64,000 bases of DNA from positions 1-64,000 of the forward strand of contig CALGDE010000014.1 of NCBI GenBank assembly GCA_937883785.1. Direction: 5' to 3'. Source of the DNA: an uncultured cyanobacterium (lineage in GTDB: Bacteria; Cyanobacteriota; Cyanobacteriia; CACIAM-69d). A model generated the notes under the pieces. The model was given only the letters and a program-made list of their open reading frames with translations. It searched no databases and was not told where the DNA came from. Below, one piece after another: positions 26,812 through 36,736 of this stretch. How positions within the stretch are numbered: position 1 is the first letter of the stretch; every line of letters starts with the position of its first letter. The position numbers were made by a program, and so were the translations under genes.

Positions 26812-26876
26812 CAGATCTGTTTAAGGTGGGTTTTGCGAGGCGCTGCTTAAGGTAGGTCGCGCTACATCAGATCTGA
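26812..26876. repeat. Paired CAGATCTG palindromes between convergent operons
   Basis: ACAGATCTGT (26811-26820) and ATCAGATCTGAT (26866-26877) are 56 bases apart in the 193-base spacer between two convergent operons. The same pair, in the same order and at nearly the same distance, occurs at 60622-60682. The core recurs at 14608, 14637, 62310 and 62841. The remaining spacer contains no gene. Confidence 0.55.
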
Positions 26877-26927
26877 TATGACGATCACCAAGAAGGCTCC
26901 CAGCCCCTGGTGCAGGTGTCTTGCTTC

Positions 26928-29900
26928 TTAGTACCCAGCTCGCGAATACGCTTTTAGGGCGCGGAACATTTCATCATCTGGATTGTCCCACCGATTAAAG
27001 GTGAATGACGGTGCTGACACCTTAGTGGGTCCACCTCGGTTGCTGAGCTTGCGGTCAATGCTGTCTAGGGTTTTCTGCATTCTACGGACATCACTGCCGG
27101 TAAAACCGCTGTGGGGGACGGTGGCTGTAGGGGCGACGATATTGGCAGCGATCGCCGGCAGCTGCATGTGAATTGATTGCTGCACCGCTTTGATAGAATC
27201 TCGCCGGCTTAGGACACGTCCATTCCTGGGGAAGGTCACCAACTCGGGTCCAAACTCCCCAACCCATGCGGTTTCTCCTGCGGTAACTGCACCACCTCGA
27301 AATAATCCGCGAACTTGTGATTGCGCATTACGAGCGGAGCCTGCGGACGACCGAAGTGTTCCTTCTAGGGCGGCGGCTCTGTCCAAGGTCTCCCCTAGGT
27401 TCGAGATGTCGGTGCTTTCTAGGATTCGCTTAACCTGCTCGGCATTTTCCTTGGTTAGGCGATCGCGAGTCTCCTGGGCAGTCTTCTCCAGGTCCAGCAT
27501 GTCCTTCTTATGCTGGGCTTCCAATTTTCGTTCATTATCCTCAAACGCCTTTTGCTTTAGCTCCTGCTCGTCCTCAAATCGTCGCTTTTCATCACGCAAT
27601 TGATTTTCAAATTCACGCTTCTGATCAGTGATTGCCTGCTCTGATTGCAGCTTGCGCTGCTCCAGCTCATCTTCAAACGCACGCTTCCGAACTTCCAGTT
27701 TTTCCTCTAACTGCTCCTTCTTAATCGCTAGATCATCTTCAAACGTCTTTTTGGCTTCAGCCTGTTCCTCCTCGAAAGTCCGCTTCTGGCTTTCAATTTC
27801 TTGCTCAAATGCCAGCGCCTCGTCGCGCAATTCCTGTTCAAATGCCCGGCGATCCTCCGCCAGCGCCTCTTCCTTCGCCCGGCGTTCCTCATCCAGCCGT
27901 TCCTCCTCCGCAATGCGTTCCTCCTCCTGCTTCGCCTTAAACGCTTCCTCCTTCGCCTGGCGCTCTTCTTCCCAGGCATTGCGTCGTTCATTCAGCCCCG
28001 CGAATAATTCTTCACGCCGCTTAGCAACTTCATCCTCCTTGGCGAACTGTTCTTCCAGGCGGGCTTGCTCCTCGGGACTTTCGGCAGTTTCAAGCTGTAG
28101 CTGACGCTCTAGCTGCTTCTCCTCCTCGCTAAACCCTTCCTGCTTTGCCTTATCCTCTAGCTCCAGCGCTGCCTGGAATGCCCGCTCTTCCGCCTGCTGC
28201 TGTTTGGCAAATGCCGCCTTTCGAGCCTCTATCTCTGCTTCAAAGGCACGCTTACGAGCTTCGTCCTGCTTATCCCTAGCGAGTTTTTTGGAGGCTTGTT
28301 CTTCATCAAAAACTCGCTTCTGAACCTCCTGAGCGTCATTAAATGCCTGCTCAGCTTGGCGTTGCTCCGCTTCGAAATTTAGCTTCGCTGCTTCCTGCTG
28401 CTTCTCAAATGCTTGGCGATCGCTCTGAAGCTTATCCTCAAACCTCTGCTTGTCCGCCGCAATATCTGCCTCGATCTGGCGCTTCTGGGCAGCGATATCG
28501 TCCTCAAATGCCTGCGTCTTTGATCGTTGCGCATCCTCAAATGCTTCTTGCTCCGATTCCCGTCGTTCCTCCTCGACAAATTTACGGTTCTCCTTGCCCT
28601 GCTGAACATTCGCCTCAATGTCGATTTTTTGCTTGGCAAAGCGATCATCAAACTCTTTCTGTAAGCCCTTCAACGCCTCTTCTGCTGGGTCTGTATCAGC
28701 GTCTACCTCCAGGGTTGCCGATAGTTGCGCCAGAGCATCCTGCTCCGATAGTCCGCCCGAAATCAACTCATCAAGCTGCCCCTGTAATTCCTCAATGGAC
28801 TTACCTGATCGCTTCGCCATATCGTCCAGGGAATTGGCAGTGCTCTCCGTGGCTTCCCCTGCACCCCCTTGCAGCCGCTTTAAGACAGCCTGAAGATTTT
28901 CAATCTCCTTCCGAGCCTCGTCCGTATCCACCTTTTCCAGTTCGGAGATTGCCAACTCTATCTCCTTTATGGTTTGCCCAGCTTCCTTTTGGAATTGAGC
29001 AAACTGCTCTGGGCTTAAATCCTCCGCCGTCTTCTTCCCGACCACTCCGTACTTCGACAACAATCCAACCCCGTCTTCTAGGATTGGATTCGCTTTTTCA
29101 AGGATTTCCTGCCATTTCAGTTGTGCCTGTTGGTTCTCTAGCTGCTCCTGGCTGACAACTCCAAAGGATTGCCCATATTTTTGAACTTGCTCTGAAGCCT
29201 CATCTGTAAGCCCCAGAAACTCGGCGAAGGACTGCTGAATATCCGCGAGCCCCTGTCCTAGCGCTCCGAAAATATCTCCCTCTGCCAACAAATCCAGGGC
29301 TGATTTAGTTTTTTCTGCCTCTCCCCGAATTTCTTTCAATCCGTCCTCGAAGGACTCTAGAGCCTCCTTGTTCTGGAGCGCCTGCCCCGTATTTCCGACC
29401 CCCGCCTGTAATACGTCAAAAGCATTTTTTGTTAGCAATACCGCCGCCACTAGCGCCCCCAACGTTGCAACCAAAGGCAGTGCTGCCAACAACGCTCCCT
29501 TCGCCGCTACTGCGGTCGCCCCCAGTCCCGCAGACAGCCCCCCGGATGCTGCCGTCGCCCCGCCAAGTCCAGGTATTAGGGCTAGCGCCTGTTTCGCCAT
29601 AGACGCCAATACTTTTACTCCGGAGCCTACGTCTGCGGTGAGGACTTTTTGGGCGATCGCATAAGCCGTAGTTGCCACCGTCGCTGCTTTGGTTGCGGTG
29701 GTCGTCAGTAGAATTTTTGCCGCCACCACTCCCTGGCTCACTCCCAGAGCTGCGTTCGCCGCTTGCAAGCCAGCTACAACACCGATTGCCGCCGCAACAA
29801 TGGCAGTGAACCCACCCACTGTCGCGATCACCGTCTGGATTGGTGCGGGTAGCTGAGCAAATCCGCTCAAGACCGCAGTAAGCCCATTTACTAGCGGAGT

Positions 29901-32696
29901 AACAATTGGTTCCAGCGCTGAACCTAGCTGAAGAAACGCCCCCTCCAGCGCACTGTTTAGTGCATCAATGGAGCCTGATAGCCCCTGCTTCATCTGCTCA
30001 CCGGCACGACTAGCACTGCCGGCAAGATTGTCAAAGTTGTCATCAATTTCTTTGACTTTTTCTTCGGTCAGCCCCAGCAAAGCCTTGATGGCGTTGCCAC
30101 CCCGTACGCCAAACAGGGAATTAATTAGGACCGCTTTATCTCCTCTGGATAGTCCCGCCGTGGACTCCTGGATTGCGTCTAGTACCTCGGGGAACTGTTT
30201 CATCGTTCCGTCAGCATTCGTCGCCGAAAGCTGCAACCGTTCGAAGGCTTGAGTCGCTTTCTTGTTGCCTTCAAAAAGCTTGCCCATCTTGGTCGTTGTG
30301 GCAGCGCTCGCTAAGTCCACCCGGCGCAACGCCTCAGCGTACTGAGTGCCCGCCGAGCTGCCCTTGATGCCCGCCGCCGCCAATCGCGCCAAGATCTTGG
30401 TGGTGGACTCAAGGGTCTGCCCAGAGGTCTTTGCAGTGGAGCCGACAAACTTTAGCGCCTCGCCAATGTCTTCCACTCCTTGAGGTGAGGAGTTGGCGGT
30501 AGTGACCAGGATGTCCGCAATTCGCTCACTGTCTTTCGCCGCAAGCCCGAACTGGTTGATGGCAACGCCGACAACATCACCCACCTGCTCCATGGTGTTG
30601 CCGGTAGCGATCGAGGCATTGGTTACCCCTTGCAAGCCATTCTCAATTTGCTCAGCACTGAATCCAGCCCGAGCCATGGTGGTTGTAAATTCCGCAATCT
30701 CCGATGCTGACTTTGGAGTTGTAGCCCCTAACCGCTGCACCTCATCCGATAACGCCTTAAATTCTTGTTGTCCTTTCTCCGTATTAAATGAACCGGTCAA
30801 AACCCCCGTTTGCTTGATTTGGCGTTCAAAGTCGATGAAGGTTTGAACGCCTTTCGTTAACGGAGCCCCGATCGCCAAGGATAGCCCCGCCGCTCCTGCC
30901 GCCAGCTCTTGCAGCCCCGCCTGGGCACTGCGCCCCACCTTATCTAGCTGCTGGAACTGCTTCGACGTAATTCCAACTTCCTTCTGCAGCGCTTCAAAGG
31001 ATTCCTCGGCGGATGCCCCGGCGCTACGCATTTGATTAAGGGTTTGCGCCGCTTTTTCAAATTGCTCTGAGGTAAGCCCAATTTGCCCCTGCAGTTTTCG
31101 TGCTTGCCCGAAGGTGAGCCCTAAATCCTGCGCCGCGCTGGCGATATTTTGTCCAAAATTCTCAACGCTGCTTTTGCCATCCTCATACGCCGCCGCCAGC
31201 TGCCGTGCCTGTTGGGCGTTGAGCCCAAAGGTTTTGGATAGTGCCTGGATTTGTTGATCTGAGGATTGCCCCGCCGCATCCAGTCGCTTCATTAGGGCGA
31301 TCGCCTTCTCCGTCTCAACAGAGGCCAGCTTTAAATCCTGCGATAGCTGAGCCGCGCCATCGAAACTTAGGTCAAGCTGTGCCGCAACCCGTGACGTTGC
31401 CGATCCTTCTCGCTGTTGCGATCTCGATTCTCGTTGCTGTGCCCTGCCATCCTTGGTCGCATTCGCCGCCTCGACCTCTGCTTGGGTGCGTCTCTGAATT
31501 GTTTGGGCGAGCTGAATAAACTGGTCCGATGCCAATCGGGACGATGCTGCAAATTGTTCAATGCCCTGCTCCGTCAGCTGCCCCTGCTGCGCCAAGGACT
31601 TCAGCGATCGCAGCTCCCCCACTTCCTTACTGGTGATGTCGAAAGCGGTGGCAAGTTTGCGCGCTTCAACGTCGGTGATGCCCAGTAATTTGGCGAGCTG
31701 GGCGGAAGTGGTGGCTAATTGTTTTTGGGCTTGCTGTGATCGCCGTTGCTCCTGGACGGCAGATTCTTGGGCTTTAGCTCGGACACTGGTCGCCTTTGCG
31801 AGACCGGCGATCGCCCGTACACTAAGCCCCGTCTCATTGGCTAAATCTGTTAAAGCAGTCTTGGTAACGGTGCCCGACTGCACCATTGAGCGCAGTACCG
31901 CCCCCGCCCTGGTGAGATCCTTCGCAGTGCCATCAAACCCGTCAGATAGTTTGACAACTTCCTCTGCACTAATCCCTAGCGATCGCGCTAAATCCCCCCG
32001 CGCCTGGGTAAGTTCAGAAGCCTTTGATGCTTGCTCCTTTTCCTGCTGCGCCAATGCCCGAGACTGACTAAGACGCTCCTTCGCAAGGGTGATCGTCTGC
32101 TCCGTCTGGGCTACCTGCTGCTTAAGCTGCAGGATCTGTTGAGCGAGTACTTGCTTAAGCTGCTGTTGCTCGGACTGTAAGTTAAGGTCGCCCTGCTGGG
32201 GGTTGCTGGCGATCACCCCCGACTGGGTGCTGGTTGTCCTGCCGCTCGCCCCTCTCTGGGATTGAGCCGCCGCCAACTTACCTAAGTCAATGCCCTGGGT
32301 TGCTTTGCCGACATCTTCAGTGGCTTTGGCGAGCTTTTTCGTCTCCGCCGTTGCCTGTTTGGATGCTTCGCTGGTTTTTTGGGCGATCGCGGCTAGTTCT
32401 CTGAACTGGGCAGGTTCAATCCCTTCAATGCTCTTTTTTAAAGCTGCAAATTGGCGAGAAAGTTTAACGCCTTCCGCCTGCCAGTCACCCATGCTGGCAA
32501 TAACTTTGCGGAGCTGTACCTGGTTAAGACCCAGGGATTTGGCGATGCGCTTTAGCTCTGTTTCGTTGACGCCTAAGTCTTTAGCAAGCGCCTTAAATGC
32601 CTGCTCCGTTTTGATGGCAGATTTTGTAATCCCGCCAAAACGCTTCTCAATTGCCTTGCCGCCTTTGTCTTCAAAGTCGTAGCGAATTTGGGGCAT
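26928..32696 (-). CDS. Tail tape measure protein (very long)
   Basis: The 1922-residue protein is by far the longest and sets tail length as the ruler inside the tail tube. The first 600 residues repeat an approximately 80-residue helical motif (a LGI/LGL-x-x-x-x-E/Q-x-x-K/R-L-A pattern). Residues about 615-930 match the TP901-type tape measure domain (DFERQIKQTGVLTGSF, VEDIGEALKFVG, INSLFGVRGGNAIKALLG). Residues about 960-1100 are hydrophobic and may insert in the membrane during DNA entry. Residues about 1360-1750 form an extreme Glu/Lys/Arg/Gln-rich coiled coil with phased Phe residues. Four genes behind the tail tube, in the usual order. The plus-strand frames opposite are shadows. Confidence 0.92.
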   Translation of the reverse strand: MPQIRYDFEDKGGKAIEKRFGGITKSAIKTEQAFKALAKDLGVNETELKRIAKSLGLNQVQLRKVIASMGDWQAEGVKLSRQFAALKKSIEGIEPAQFRELAAIAQKTSEASKQATAETKKLAKATEDVGKATQGIDLGKLAAAQSQRGASGRTTSTQSGVIASNPQQGDLNLQSEQQQLKQVLAQQILQLKQQVAQTEQTITLAKERLSQSRALAQQEKEQASKASELTQARGDLARSLGISAEEVVKLSDGFDGTAKDLTRAGAVLRSMVQSGTVTKTALTDLANETGLSVRAIAGLAKATSVRAKAQESAVQEQRRSQQAQKQLATTSAQLAKLLGITDVEARKLATAFDITSKEVGELRSLKSLAQQGQLTEQGIEQFAASSRLASDQFIQLAQTIQRRTQAEVEAANATKDGRAQQRESRSQQREGSATSRVAAQLDLSFDGAAQLSQDLKLASVETEKAIALMKRLDAAGQSSDQQIQALSKTFGLNAQQARQLAAAYEDGKSSVENFGQNIASAAQDLGLTFGQARKLQGQIGLTSEQFEKAAQTLNQMRSAGASAEESFEALQKEVGITSKQFQQLDKVGRSAQAGLQELAAGAAGLSLAIGAPLTKGVQTFIDFERQIKQTGVLTGSFNTEKGQQEFKALSDEVQRLGATTPKSASEIAEFTTTMARAGFSAEQIENGLQGVTNASIATGNTMEQVGDVVGVAINQFGLAAKDSERIADILVTTANSSPQGVEDIGEALKFVGSTAKTSGQTLESTTKILARLAAAGIKGSSAGTQYAEALRRVDLASAATTTKMGKLFEGNKKATQAFERLQLSATNADGTMKQFPEVLDAIQESTAGLSRGDKAVLINSLFGVRGGNAIKALLGLTEEKVKEIDDNFDNLAGSASRAGEQMKQGLSGSIDALNSALEGAFLQLGSALEPIVTPLVNGLTAVLSGFAQLPAPIQTVIATVGGFTAIVAAAIGVVAGLQAANAALGVSQGVVAAKILLTTTATKAATVATTAYAIAQKVLTADVGSGVKVLASMAKQALALIPGLGGATAASGGLSAGLGATAVAAKGALLAALPLVATLGALVAAVLLTKNAFDVLQAGVGNTGQALQNKEALESFEDGLKEIRGEAEKTKSALDLLAEGDIFGALGQGLADIQQSFAEFLGLTDEASEQVQKYGQSFGVVSQEQLENQQAQLKWQEILEKANPILEDGVGLLSKYGVVGKKTAEDLSPEQFAQFQKEAGQTIKEIELAISELEKVDTDEARKEIENLQAVLKRLQGGAGEATESTANSLDDMAKRSGKSIEELQGQLDELISGGLSEQDALAQLSATLEVDADTDPAEEALKGLQKEFDDRFAKQKIDIEANVQQGKENRKFVEEERRESEQEAFEDAQRSKTQAFEDDIAAQKRQIEADIAADKQRFEDKLQSDRQAFEKQQEAAKLNFEAEQRQAEQAFNDAQEVQKRVFDEEQASKKLARDKQDEARKRAFEAEIEARKAAFAKQQQAEERAFQAALELEDKAKQEGFSEEEKQLERQLQLETAESPEEQARLEEQFAKEDEVAKRREELFAGLNERRNAWEEERQAKEEAFKAKQEEERIAEEERLDEERRAKEEALAEDRRAFEQELRDEALAFEQEIESQKRTFEEEQAEAKKTFEDDLAIKKEQLEEKLEVRKRAFEDELEQRKLQSEQAITDQKREFENQLRDEKRRFEDEQELKQKAFEDNERKLEAQHKKDMLDLEKTAQETRDRLTKENAEQVKRILESTDISNLGETLDRAAALEGTLRSSAGSARNAQSQVRGLFRGGAVTAGETAWVGEFGPELVTFPRNGRVLSRRDSIKAVQQSIHMQLPAIAANIVAPTATVPHSGFTGSDVRRMQKTLDSIDRKLSNRGGPTKVSAPSFTFNRWDNPDDEMFRALKAYSRAGY

Positions 32697-32708
32697 GGCG
32701 TTATCTCT

Positions 32709-33398
32709 CTAGTGCGGCGCGGCGGGCGATCCTGGGGATGGCGAAGATGGTTGAGATGAATGTGGTGTGGCGGGCATGGCTTGATTGCCCCTGACTTTAT
32801 CCGCCTTCAATGCCGCCATGTTGGCAGTGGCTTCCTTTTGCTTCGGCGTCACTGTAGATTGCCGATCTGACTCATTTTTTGCCTTCAAAACATTCAGCAG
32901 CTCACGACCTGGAATATCGCGATCATTGGCAAGGGCGATCGCTTTTTTTAGATCGCCAGTGTGGGTCCAAAGAGAAGTCAGCAAGCGAGAGGCGGCGGCA
33001 ATATCATCTTTCTCGTCTTGGGGTTCTGGTGGCGACTCATCGTCCGGGCGTGAGGGAAATTCCATCTCAGCCAGTGGTCCTCTTGCTGCGTCCCCATTCC
33101 CGAACAGCAACATCCAGCCCAAATCAACCGAAATATTGTCAAAGGGAATCAGGAAAAGCTCTAAGCAGCGACAGAAGCTTGCCCGAAACTTCGGGTCATC
33201 ATCAAAAAGGTTTTGGGGGAATGCAGGTGCCTTTAGCTCGGCAATGATCTTCAGTAGGACTTGAAGCCGCCCTTGAAACTCTGAGCGGGCTGATAGAGGG
33301 AGTCCCCGGATACGGATTGTGGTGCCGTCTAATCCCTCAACTTCTATGCACGCCCATGGCCATGGGTAGAATTGGTACTCTTCAGTCCACCCTGTCAT
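32709..33398 (-). CDS. Tail assembly chaperone
   Basis: Located between the tail tube and the tape measure, the position of gpG-type chaperones in long-tailed phages. The 229 residues have a globular N-terminal half (TEEYQFYPWPWACIEVEGLDG), an acidic linker, a small helical domain (LLTSLWTHTGDLKKAIALAND) and a Pro/Ser-rich tail. In many phages a -1 frameshift makes a longer form, but no clear slippery heptamer near the stop is evident here and the C-terminal helix may already serve that role. The start is one base from the tail tube stop codon. Confidence 0.6.
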   Translation of the reverse strand: MTGWTEEYQFYPWPWACIEVEGLDGTTIRIRGLPLSARSEFQGRLQVLLKIIAELKAPAFPQNLFDDDPKFRASFCRCLELFLIPFDNISVDLGWMLLFGNGDAARGPLAEMEFPSRPDDESPPEPQDEKDDIAAASRLLTSLWTHTGDLKKAIALANDRDIPGRELLNVLKAKNESDRQSTVTPKQKEATANMAALKADKVRGNQAMPATPHSSQPSSPSPGSPAAPH

Positions 33399-34142
33399 TT
33401 ACGCCACATCCAAAATGACGTAGGGCAGCGCATAGCCAGAAAGCTGTTGCACGCTAAATACCAGCTCCATGGTAGTCACCTCTCCAGTGGCAGAGAGGGT
33501 GGGACGAGATTGGAGAGACATCTGCGGAATCAGGATGTTCTGCTTAACCGCTCCCCCGTTGGCATACAGCGTGAAGGATGATTCTAGTCCGGACCCCACC
33601 GTAGGGGCTTCCGTGTCGCGTCCAATAGTGGGAACGTTGGTATAGGTCTTATAAACAGCGATACCAACAGCCTTGCCAGCTTCTTCTGCGTTGAAAACCA
33701 GCGAGTCTGTGGTGACTTGGAACTCGCCCGCCTGGGGTGCAGCGGCGGCTGGAGTTAAGAAATAGCCGTCAACCCCCTCAACAGTGGCCAGCACAGTGGT
33801 CGATGCCGTCAGTCCCGCATAGGCATAGTTGCCGTCATCGGGCACAATCAGCTCACCATGGCGAGGGATGGTGATTTCTGGCGTGGTGGTCTTGGCGCGC
33901 CCCATCGCCAGTTCCATCGTGTCGTGCCCCGTCACCTCAAACGTTACGGTCAGGGTGTGAGTTTCAGAGGCGATCGCGTCGGCGAGAACTTTAGACGTGC
34001 CTCCCACCAATCCTCGAGCCTCTGCCGTTTCCGCCTCGCTAGTCAGCTCAATACTTGCAGGGGGGGTCGGATAAAGTTTGTTGGTTGCGGGGTCAATGAT
34101 GATCATTTCACCCGCCCCAAAAAAGGCGGTTCGCTTTCCCAT
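33399..34142 (-). CDS. Major tail tube protein
   Basis: A 247-residue, beta-rich protein. It contains an Ig-like segment, residues about 95-170: ELIVPDDGNYAYAGL, then GEFQVTTDSLVFNAEEAGKA (in parts) and YKTYTNVP. The same segment occurs alone in the 38475-38798 protein. Position before chaperone and tape measure and the lack of enzyme motifs fit a tail tube subunit, which polymerises around the tape measure. A region of 47 bases to the divergent HTH gene likely holds both promoters. Confidence 0.7.
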   Translation of the reverse strand: MGKRTAFFGAGEMIIIDPATNKLYPTPPASIELTSEAETAEARGLVGGTSKVLADAIASETHTLTVTFEVTGHDTMELAMGRAKTTTPEITIPRHGELIVPDDGNYAYAGLTASTTVLATVEGVDGYFLTPAAAAPQAGEFQVTTDSLVFNAEEAGKAVGIAVYKTYTNVPTIGRDTEAPTVGSGLESSFTLYANGGAVKQNILIPQMSLQSRPTLSATGEVTTMELVFSVQQLSGYALPYVILDVA

Positions 34143-34189
34143 GGTTCAATCTATTTCCGTCACAGTTGAATTCAGAATAGACACGTTCC

Positions 34190-34789
34190 ATGTGCAAGGT
34201 TTTCAGCGCGGTGCTGGCGTCGGGAGCTTTCCTGAATATGGAACGCTTATCAGGAAGGATTGTTCAGAATAGTTGCCGGTTAGTCGCCATTCCACGCCCC
34301 CTTCCCAAGAAAAAGATCCAAAATGCTGCCAAGCTATTTGCCGCTGGTTGGACCCTGCAGGAAATCTCGGAGACCTTGGGGGCAGCAGTTCGCACGGTGT
34401 CGGGGTGGAAAAAATCCGACGAGTGGCGTACAGAAACAGAAAAGTTGGCGGTGGTAGAGCAACAGGCGCAAGCAGATTTGTTGCTGAATTACAAGGAAGC
34501 GTATGTGCAAGAAATGCTCGCCAGTCGGGACATTATGCGCAAAACCCTGAATGCTCAAATGCAGGTAGCGGGGCAGTTGGCGATCGCGGCATCAAAGGCT
34601 TCGGCACTGATCCTAAAATCCAGCGATCCCATGGATGCGGTGATGGAACTGAGCAAAGGGGGAGTATGCCACGTGTCCCAAACCAGCTCTATGGTTTCAA
34701 AGTCTTCCCAGTCCTTACTGGAAGCGATTTACGGCATTAATCGAGTTATTGAACGTCTTCAGAGGGATGAGAATGGCGATCGCCCGTAA
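34190..34789 (+). CDS. Small-terminase-like HTH protein (copy 1)
   Basis: Residues about 40-75 form a helix-turn-helix (KLFAAGWTLQEISETLGAAVRTVSGWKKSD in parts) like the DNA-recognition domain of small terminase subunits, which pick the packaging site for the large terminase. A long coiled-coil-like region follows, also typical. An internal ATG at 34238 would give 183 residues and cannot be excluded. It overlaps the start of the methyltransferase gene. A similar HTH protein lies on the other side of that gene at 36081. Confidence 0.6.
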   Translation: MCKVFSAVLASGAFLNMERLSGRIVQNSCRLVAIPRPLPKKKIQNAAKLFAAGWTLQEISETLGAAVRTVSGWKKSDEWRTETEKLAVVEQQAQADLLLNYKEAYVQEMLASRDIMRKTLNAQMQVAGQLAIAASKASALILKSSDPMDAVMELSKGGVCHVSQTSSMVSKSSQSLLEAIYGINRVIERLQRDENGDRP

Positions 34790-35978
34790 AAAGCTGGATG
34801 AAATTATTCCCTATGAAAATAATCCGCGAACCCATCCTGAAACGCAGATTGAACAACTGGCCGGGCTGATCCAGAAATATGGATTTCATGATTCCCACGC
34901 GATCGCCGTTGACGAGGGTGGGGTGATCATCTGGGGACATGGGCGGCTTCAAGCGGCACGGCAAGCGGGACTAGAAACGGTGCCGGTGGAGGTGATTGAA
35001 GGATTAAGTGATAGGGATAAGAAGTCCCTGCGCATTGCCGACAATGGCATTGCTGAGCAGTCGGGGTGGGATATGAATATGCTGCTGCGGGAGCTGACAA
35101 CACTAGAAGAGATGGGTGTTGGCAGTGATGTATTGTCGCTGGATGAATCGGTGCTGGAGGAGTTGGGAGACGCGCTGCTAAATGATGTGGACGATTTTGA
35201 AGGGGATACGGACCCTGACGAGGTGCCCGACGAGAGCGCGGTGGAGTCGCAAGTGCGACGTGGGCAGGTGTGGCAAATTGGGCGGCACCGGTTGATGTGT
35301 GGGGACTCAGGGGTGATCTCCGAAGTGGAAAAGCTGATGGATGGCAAACAAGCCGACATGGTTTTCACCGACCCGCCCTATGGGGTTGGTTACACAGGCA
35401 AGACGAAAGACGCGCTGACCATTGAGAACGACGACGTCACACCAGAGGACTTAAGGTCTTTAGTGGCGCGCTGGTTCGATTGCGTGGGCAACGTGGTCAA
35501 GGATGGAGGATACCTACTAGCAACAGTTCCTGCTGGACCATTACATTTGATTTTTGCGCAGGATTGGGAAAGCCGAGGATGGCTGCGTCAAATCATGGTG
35601 TGGAATAAGTCGCAACTGGTGCTTGGGCACGCTGAATATCACTACAAGCATGAGCCAATCTTGTTTGGCTGGAAACCAGGCGATCGCTTAAAGAACAGTG
35701 ATCGCACCAAGACCACGGTGTGGAATTTCGAGAAGCCATTAGCAAATCGTGACCATCCCACCATGAAACCGGTGGAGATGTGGTGCTATGGAATCAAAAA
35801 CCATACGTTACCGGAAGGACTTGTATACGAGCCATTTTTGGGCTCTGGCACCACTTTAATTGCCTGTGAAAAATCTACGCGCACCTGCTACGGCATGGAG
35901 TTAGACCCTCGCTACTGCGATGTGGTGATTAAGCGATGGGAAGAGTTTACGGGGCAGCAGGCTGAATTAATTGGCTAG
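34773..35978 (+). CDS. ParB-domain DNA methyltransferase
   Basis: The first 90 residues are a ParB/Srx-like domain (KLDEIIPYENNPRTHPETQIEQL split over its length; the motif GHGRLQAARQAGL is clear). The rest is an amino-methyltransferase of beta class: catalytic DPPYGVGY near residue 200 and the AdoMet motif FLGSGTT near 355. Such phage enzymes methylate adenine or cytosine-N4, often to protect virion DNA from restriction. Target sequence is not readable. ATG at 34773 is favoured because AGAGGGA lies six bases upstream. It overlaps the preceding gene by 17 bases. Confidence 0.85.
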   Translation: MAIARKKLDEIIPYENNPRTHPETQIEQLAGLIQKYGFHDSHAIAVDEGGVIIWGHGRLQAARQAGLETVPVEVIEGLSDRDKKSLRIADNGIAEQSGWDMNMLLRELTTLEEMGVGSDVLSLDESVLEELGDALLNDVDDFEGDTDPDEVPDESAVESQVRRGQVWQIGRHRLMCGDSGVISEVEKLMDGKQADMVFTDPPYGVGYTGKTKDALTIENDDVTPEDLRSLVARWFDCVGNVVKDGGYLLATVPAGPLHLIFAQDWESRGWLRQIMVWNKSQLVLGHAEYHYKHEPILFGWKPGDRLKNSDRTKTTVWNFEKPLANRDHPTMKPVEMWCYGIKNHTLPEGLVYEPFLGSGTTLIACEKSTRTCYGMELDPRYCDVVIKRWEEFTGQQAELIG

Positions 35979-36080
35979 GCGGTGATTGCCACTCCTCTCT
36001 AAGCAAAAGAGCTCGGATGATCGCCGCAAACTCCGCATTTTTATTGGCATCTATGCTGGTAGAAACTCCCATTGGATTCC

Positions 36081-36602
36081 ATGTCTCCCCTCCCACCTGT
36101 CGACAAGATTCGAATCGCTGGCGAGATGCACCGCGCTGGCAAGACGATCGCTGAAATTGCCCAGCACTTCGGAGTGGTGGAACGGACGGTGCGCGCCTGG
36201 AGAAAAAACACCGCCTGGGGGCACGAAATTGGCGAGGAGGAACACATCAGGCTACGCAGCCTGGTGGCGCTGGAGTTTTACTACAGCAATCAATACAGCA
36301 ATGACGTAAAAGAATTACGTGCAGAAATTGTGCGCAGCGCAACCCAGGAACGGGAAACCATGGATAACCTGTGGGCGATCGCCAACGCAGCCCTCACGGA
36401 AGCCAAAGAGTTTGTTGATGGAGGCGAGAGCCCCCTAGAAGCGTGCAAAAAAGTTGGCGGCTCGTCAGTTACATACCTGCTGCAGGTTTATTCTCAACTG
36501 CGGCGATCGCAGGAGGAAAGCATGGCCCGACTACAGGGCATTGACCAACTGCTAGCCCTGCTTAAGGAACAGAAAACCCTACGGGAACAAGCGACGCCAT
36601 AA
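36081..36602 (+). CDS. Small-terminase-like HTH protein (copy 2)
   Basis: The 173-residue protein has HTH at residues about 10-45 (AGEMHRAGKTIAEIAQHFGVVERTVRAWRK in parts), then a helical region (KELRAEIVRSATQERETMDNL) and a C-terminal helix (RLQGIDQLLALLKEQKTLR). It is the same plan as the protein at 34190, with low identity. One may be the packaging-site protein and the other a regulator. An in-frame TTG nine bases upstream is possible. No fold other than HTH is recognised. Confidence 0.55.
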   Translation: MSPLPPVDKIRIAGEMHRAGKTIAEIAQHFGVVERTVRAWRKNTAWGHEIGEEEHIRLRSLVALEFYYSNQYSNDVKELRAEIVRSATQERETMDNLWAIANAALTEAKEFVDGGESPLEACKKVGGSSVTYLLQVYSQLRRSQEESMARLQGIDQLLALLKEQKTLREQATP

Positions 36603-36677
36603 GCCACCCCAGCACGGGGACGAACTTTCCACACTTGACCTCGCCGAGCAATTTAAATACTTAGATCTATATTTTGC

Positions 36678-36706
36678 TTGTATTTTTATAGCTTTAGAGC
36701 TATAAT
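36678..36706 (+). promoter_or_regulatory. Sigma-70 promoter overlapped by an inverted repeat
   Basis: TATAAT (36701-36706) is a perfect -10 box; TTGTAT (36678-36683) is a weak -35 box at 17-bp spacing. The inverted repeat TATAGCTTTAGAGCTATA (36687-36704, 7-bp arms) covers the spacer and -10 box, as expected for a repressor site. The promoter reads into the gene starting at 36737. Confidence 0.6.
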
Positions 36707-36736
36707 ATTGATGTACCAAATTGATGAGGCACATCA

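Noticed and set aside
28343-29155. Long plus-strand reading frame opposite the tape measure
   Set aside because: Composition mirrors the coiled coil of the real gene; no ribosome site, no domain.
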